NCBI GenBank assembly: GCA_025450555.1
Contig: JANWHF010000228.1
Span: forward strand, 1-8,195
Direction: 5' to 3'
DNA length: 8,195 nt
DNA from: Tepidisphaeraceae bacterium
GTDB taxonomy: Bacteria > Planctomycetota > Phycisphaerae > Tepidisphaerales > Tepidisphaeraceae
Every line of letters starts with the position of its first letter. The stretch's first letter is position 1. Below, piece after piece: positions 6,345 to 8,195 of this stretch. A program made the translations under genes and the position numbers. The notes beneath the pieces were generated by a model. The model saw nothing but the letters and a program-made list of their open reading frames with translations, had not been told where the DNA came from and did no database searches.

Positions 6345-8195
6345 ATGGGCGATCTACCACACCCGTTGGATCAACAGAAGATCTCTGAGCTGCTGGAGAT
6401 GCTCTGGCGCGAGGGCGTTGACATTTGTTCCCCCGGCGGCACCACCCGTCTTCGTCAAACGCTGGAAGAGCAGCGCGTTTGTCAGCGCGAGCTGGTCGAG
6501 TCCCGCCGGCAGCTTCAGGAAATGCAGGCCGCCTCCCGCGCGGCTGACCTGGACCTGCGGGAACTTCAACAGAAACATGACGCCCTTTTCTCCCGTAACA
6601 CCGATGCGATTTTTTCGATCGATCCGGATGGGCGCTTCATCAGCGTCAACCCCGCCTGCGCGGAAATGACCGGCTACACGCGCGATGAGATGCTGGGCAT
6701 GTCATTTCAGGATCTGGTTGCGCCAGATCAGCTTCAGCACACGCTCTGGAATTTCCAACGATGCTTGCAGGATATTTTTGAGCGACTGGAAACAGCCATC
6801 CTCCGCAAGGACGGGCAGCGCGTGGAAATGCTCGTGCATGGCGGGCCGATCTGGCGCGAAGAGCGACTGGTGGCGCTCCATTGCGCGGCCAAGGATGTCA
6901 CTGAATGGAAGCGGGCCGAGGCCAACCTGCTCAAGATCGAAGAGCGCTGCAAGCTGGCGATGGATGCCACGCGGGACGGCATCTGGGACTGGGACATTCG
7001 CACCAATCAGCTTTTCTGGTCGCGACAGTTGTTCCGCATCATCGGGTACGTGCCGGGGGAAATTCACCCAAGCATCGAAAACTTCAAGCGCCTCCTGCAT
7101 CCCGATGATTTGCCGGGCACATGGGATAAAGTCAATCGGCATCTGAGCGGGCAATCGCCGCTGTATGAAACCGAATTTCGACTGCGCCGAAAAGACGGCA
7201 GCTATTGCTGGGTGCTTTCGCGCGGGCGCGCGGTGCGCGATGACCAGGGGCAGGCGGTTCGCATGGTGGGATCGCATGCGGACATTACCGAGCGCAAGCG
7301 CAATGCCGAGGAGCGCGATCATCTGCTGGCGCGCGAGCAGGAAGCGCGAAGGCAGCTTGAGGAAGCGCATCGCGCCAAAGACCGATTTCTGGCGGTGCTG
7401 TCGCATGAGCTTCGTACACCTTTGACACCTGTGCTGACTTGCGTGCAGATGATGGAGCGCGAGCCGGATATTTCGCCGACGTTGAATGAGCTGGTTCAGA
7501 TGGTTCGGAGAAATGTCGAGTTGGAAGCGCGGCTCATCGACGATCTGCTCGATCTGACGCGCATCAGTCGCGGAAAATTGGAGCTGTTTTTCGCGCCGAC
7601 CGACGTGCATGCGAAGATTCGGCAGGTGATCGACATCTGCCAGAGCGATATTCGATCGGAGCAACTGACGCTGAAATTGGAACTGGACGCACCTAAGAGC
7701 CATGTACGCGCGGACGCGGCCCGGCTTCAGCAGGTGCTGTGGAATCTGCTGAAAAACGCGGTGAAATTTACGCCTCCGGGCGGGACGATCGGCATTCGCA
7801 CGTATGACGTCGATAGCCGGATCATCGTTGAAGTATGGGACACCGGCATTGGAATCGACGGCGAACTGCTGCCGCTCATTTTCGACGCATTTGAGCAGGG
7901 TGGAAAACAGGTCACGCGAAAGCATGGCGGGCTTGGTTTAGGGCTGACGGTGAGCCGATGGCTGGTCGAAGCGCATGGCGGGACGATCGAGGTGCGCAGC
8001 GACGGCCATGGAAAGGGGAGCGTCTTTAAGATTTCGCTTCCGCAGTCGGCGGCGCCTGAGCCGAAGAAGACATCGCTTCCGCGCCGGACTCCAGCCGGGG
8101 CGGGCAAAGGCCGACGGCTGCTGCTGGTGGAAGACAATGCCGACACGATCCGCGCGATGACACGCCTGCTGACGCTGGATGGATATTCGGTGCAG
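6345..8195 (+). CDS. Soluble hybrid sensor histidine kinase: coiled coil, PAS, PAS, HisKA, HATPase, start of receiver; 3' end cut by the window
   Basis: 617 residues are visible and the frame runs off the right edge. After a short unassigned N-terminus comes a likely coiled coil (about 36-80), PAS 1 (about 78-190; AIFSIDPDGRFISVNPACAE, ending KDVTEWKRAE), and PAS 2 of the PAS_3 type (about 197-320; DGIWDWDIRTNQLFWS, then the PAC end HADITERKR). The HisKA segment has the phospho-acceptor H354 in VLSHELRTPL. The ATPase has an N box (LLKNAVKFTP, N471), G1 box (VWDTGIGI, 498-504), F box (IFDAFEQG) and G2 box (GGLGLGL, 528-534). After a Pro/Lys-rich linker, LLLVEDNAD (592-600) opens a receiver domain whose phospho-acceptor Asp must lie beyond the window. 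No membrane segment is visible, so it should sense a cytoplasmic cue; the ligand is unknown. It follows a strong terminator and so has its own promoter. No partner response regulator is in view. Confidence 0.95.
   Translation, partial: MGDLPHPLDQQKISELLEMLWREGVDICSPGGTTRLRQTLEEQRVCQRELVESRRQLQEMQAASRAADLDLRELQQKHDALFSRNTDAIFSIDPDGRFISVNPACAEMTGYTRDEMLGMSFQDLVAPDQLQHTLWNFQRCLQDIFERLETAILRKDGQRVEMLVHGGPIWREERLVALHCAAKDVTEWKRAEANLLKIEERCKLAMDATRDGIWDWDIRTNQLFWSRQLFRIIGYVPGEIHPSIENFKRLLHPDDLPGTWDKVNRHLSGQSPLYETEFRLRRKDGSYCWVLSRGRAVRDDQGQAVRMVGSHADITERKRNAEERDHLLAREQEARRQLEEAHRAKDRFLAVLSHELRTPLTPVLTCVQMMEREPDISPTLNELVQMVRRNVELEARLIDDLLDLTRISRGKLELFFAPTDVHAKIRQVIDICQSDIRSEQLTLKLELDAPKSHVRADAARLQQVLWNLLKNAVKFTPPGGTIGIRTYDVDSRIIVEVWDTGIGIDGELLPLIFDAFEQGGKQVTRKHGGLGLGLTVSRWLVEAHGGTIEVRSDGHGKGSVFKISLPQSAAPEPKKTSLPRRTPAGAGKGRRLLLVEDNADTIRAMTRLLTLDGYSVQ

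Noticed and set aside
6182..6388. A 68-codon plus-strand frame overlapping the kinase start
   Set aside because: It has no ribosome site, begins directly after the terminator T-run and overlaps the kinase gene in another frame.
6702..7925. A 407-codon open frame on the minus strand opposite the histidine kinase gene
   Set aside because: No family resemblance or ribosome site, and it is antisense to conserved PAS, HisKA and ATPase motifs.

Overview
The window looks like a stretch of chromosome from a moderately GC-rich, free-living bacterium, most likely a member of Planctomycetota. That guess rests on an exported-sugar-metabolism style pair (a large GH116-type glycosidase carrying an inserted beta-sandwich module, followed by an RbsD/FucU-like lipoprotein), on sparse gene packing with short hairpin repeats between genes, and on the general feel of the proteins. 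It is an inference by eye, not a database result.

Layout. (1) 1-2535, plus strand: a GH116 glycosidase open at the left edge, so its N-terminus and any signal peptide are outside the window. (2) 2546-3139, plus strand: a lipoprotein with an RbsD/FucU-like fold, 10 bases after the glycosidase and with its Shine-Dalgarno sequence overlapping the glycosidase stop, so the two are probably one operon. (3) 3209-4036, minus strand: a stand-alone ABC-transporter ATPase of the YlmA/ModF-like group, convergent with the lipoprotein gene. (4) 4308-5924, plus strand: the long (538 aa) form of D-3-phosphoglycerate dehydrogenase, SerA, divergent from the ABC gene. (5) 5925-6344: a 420-base gene-free stretch with an inverted pair of short repeats, a strong intrinsic terminator and the leader of the next gene. 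(6) 6345 to the right edge: a soluble hybrid sensor histidine kinase with two PAS domains, open at the right edge just inside its receiver domain.

The four coding units look functionally independent: carbohydrate hydrolysis with sugar handling outside the cytoplasm, an ATPase of unknown partner, housekeeping serine biosynthesis, and signalling. What joins the intergenic regions is a family of REP-like palindromic repeats. Four copies occur (3141-3175, 4071-4098, 5967-5996, 6060-6086), one or two in each of the three long intergenic gaps. Two lie head to head as a 120-base inverted element, and one sits directly on a perfect TATAAT box in front of the ABC gene. This repeat family is the least ordinary thing in the window. 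The other points worth a second look are the exported form of the RbsD/FucU fold and an apparent Asp-to-Asn change at the expected acid/base position of the GH116 enzyme. No rRNA, tRNA, CRISPR array, transposase or prophage gene was seen.
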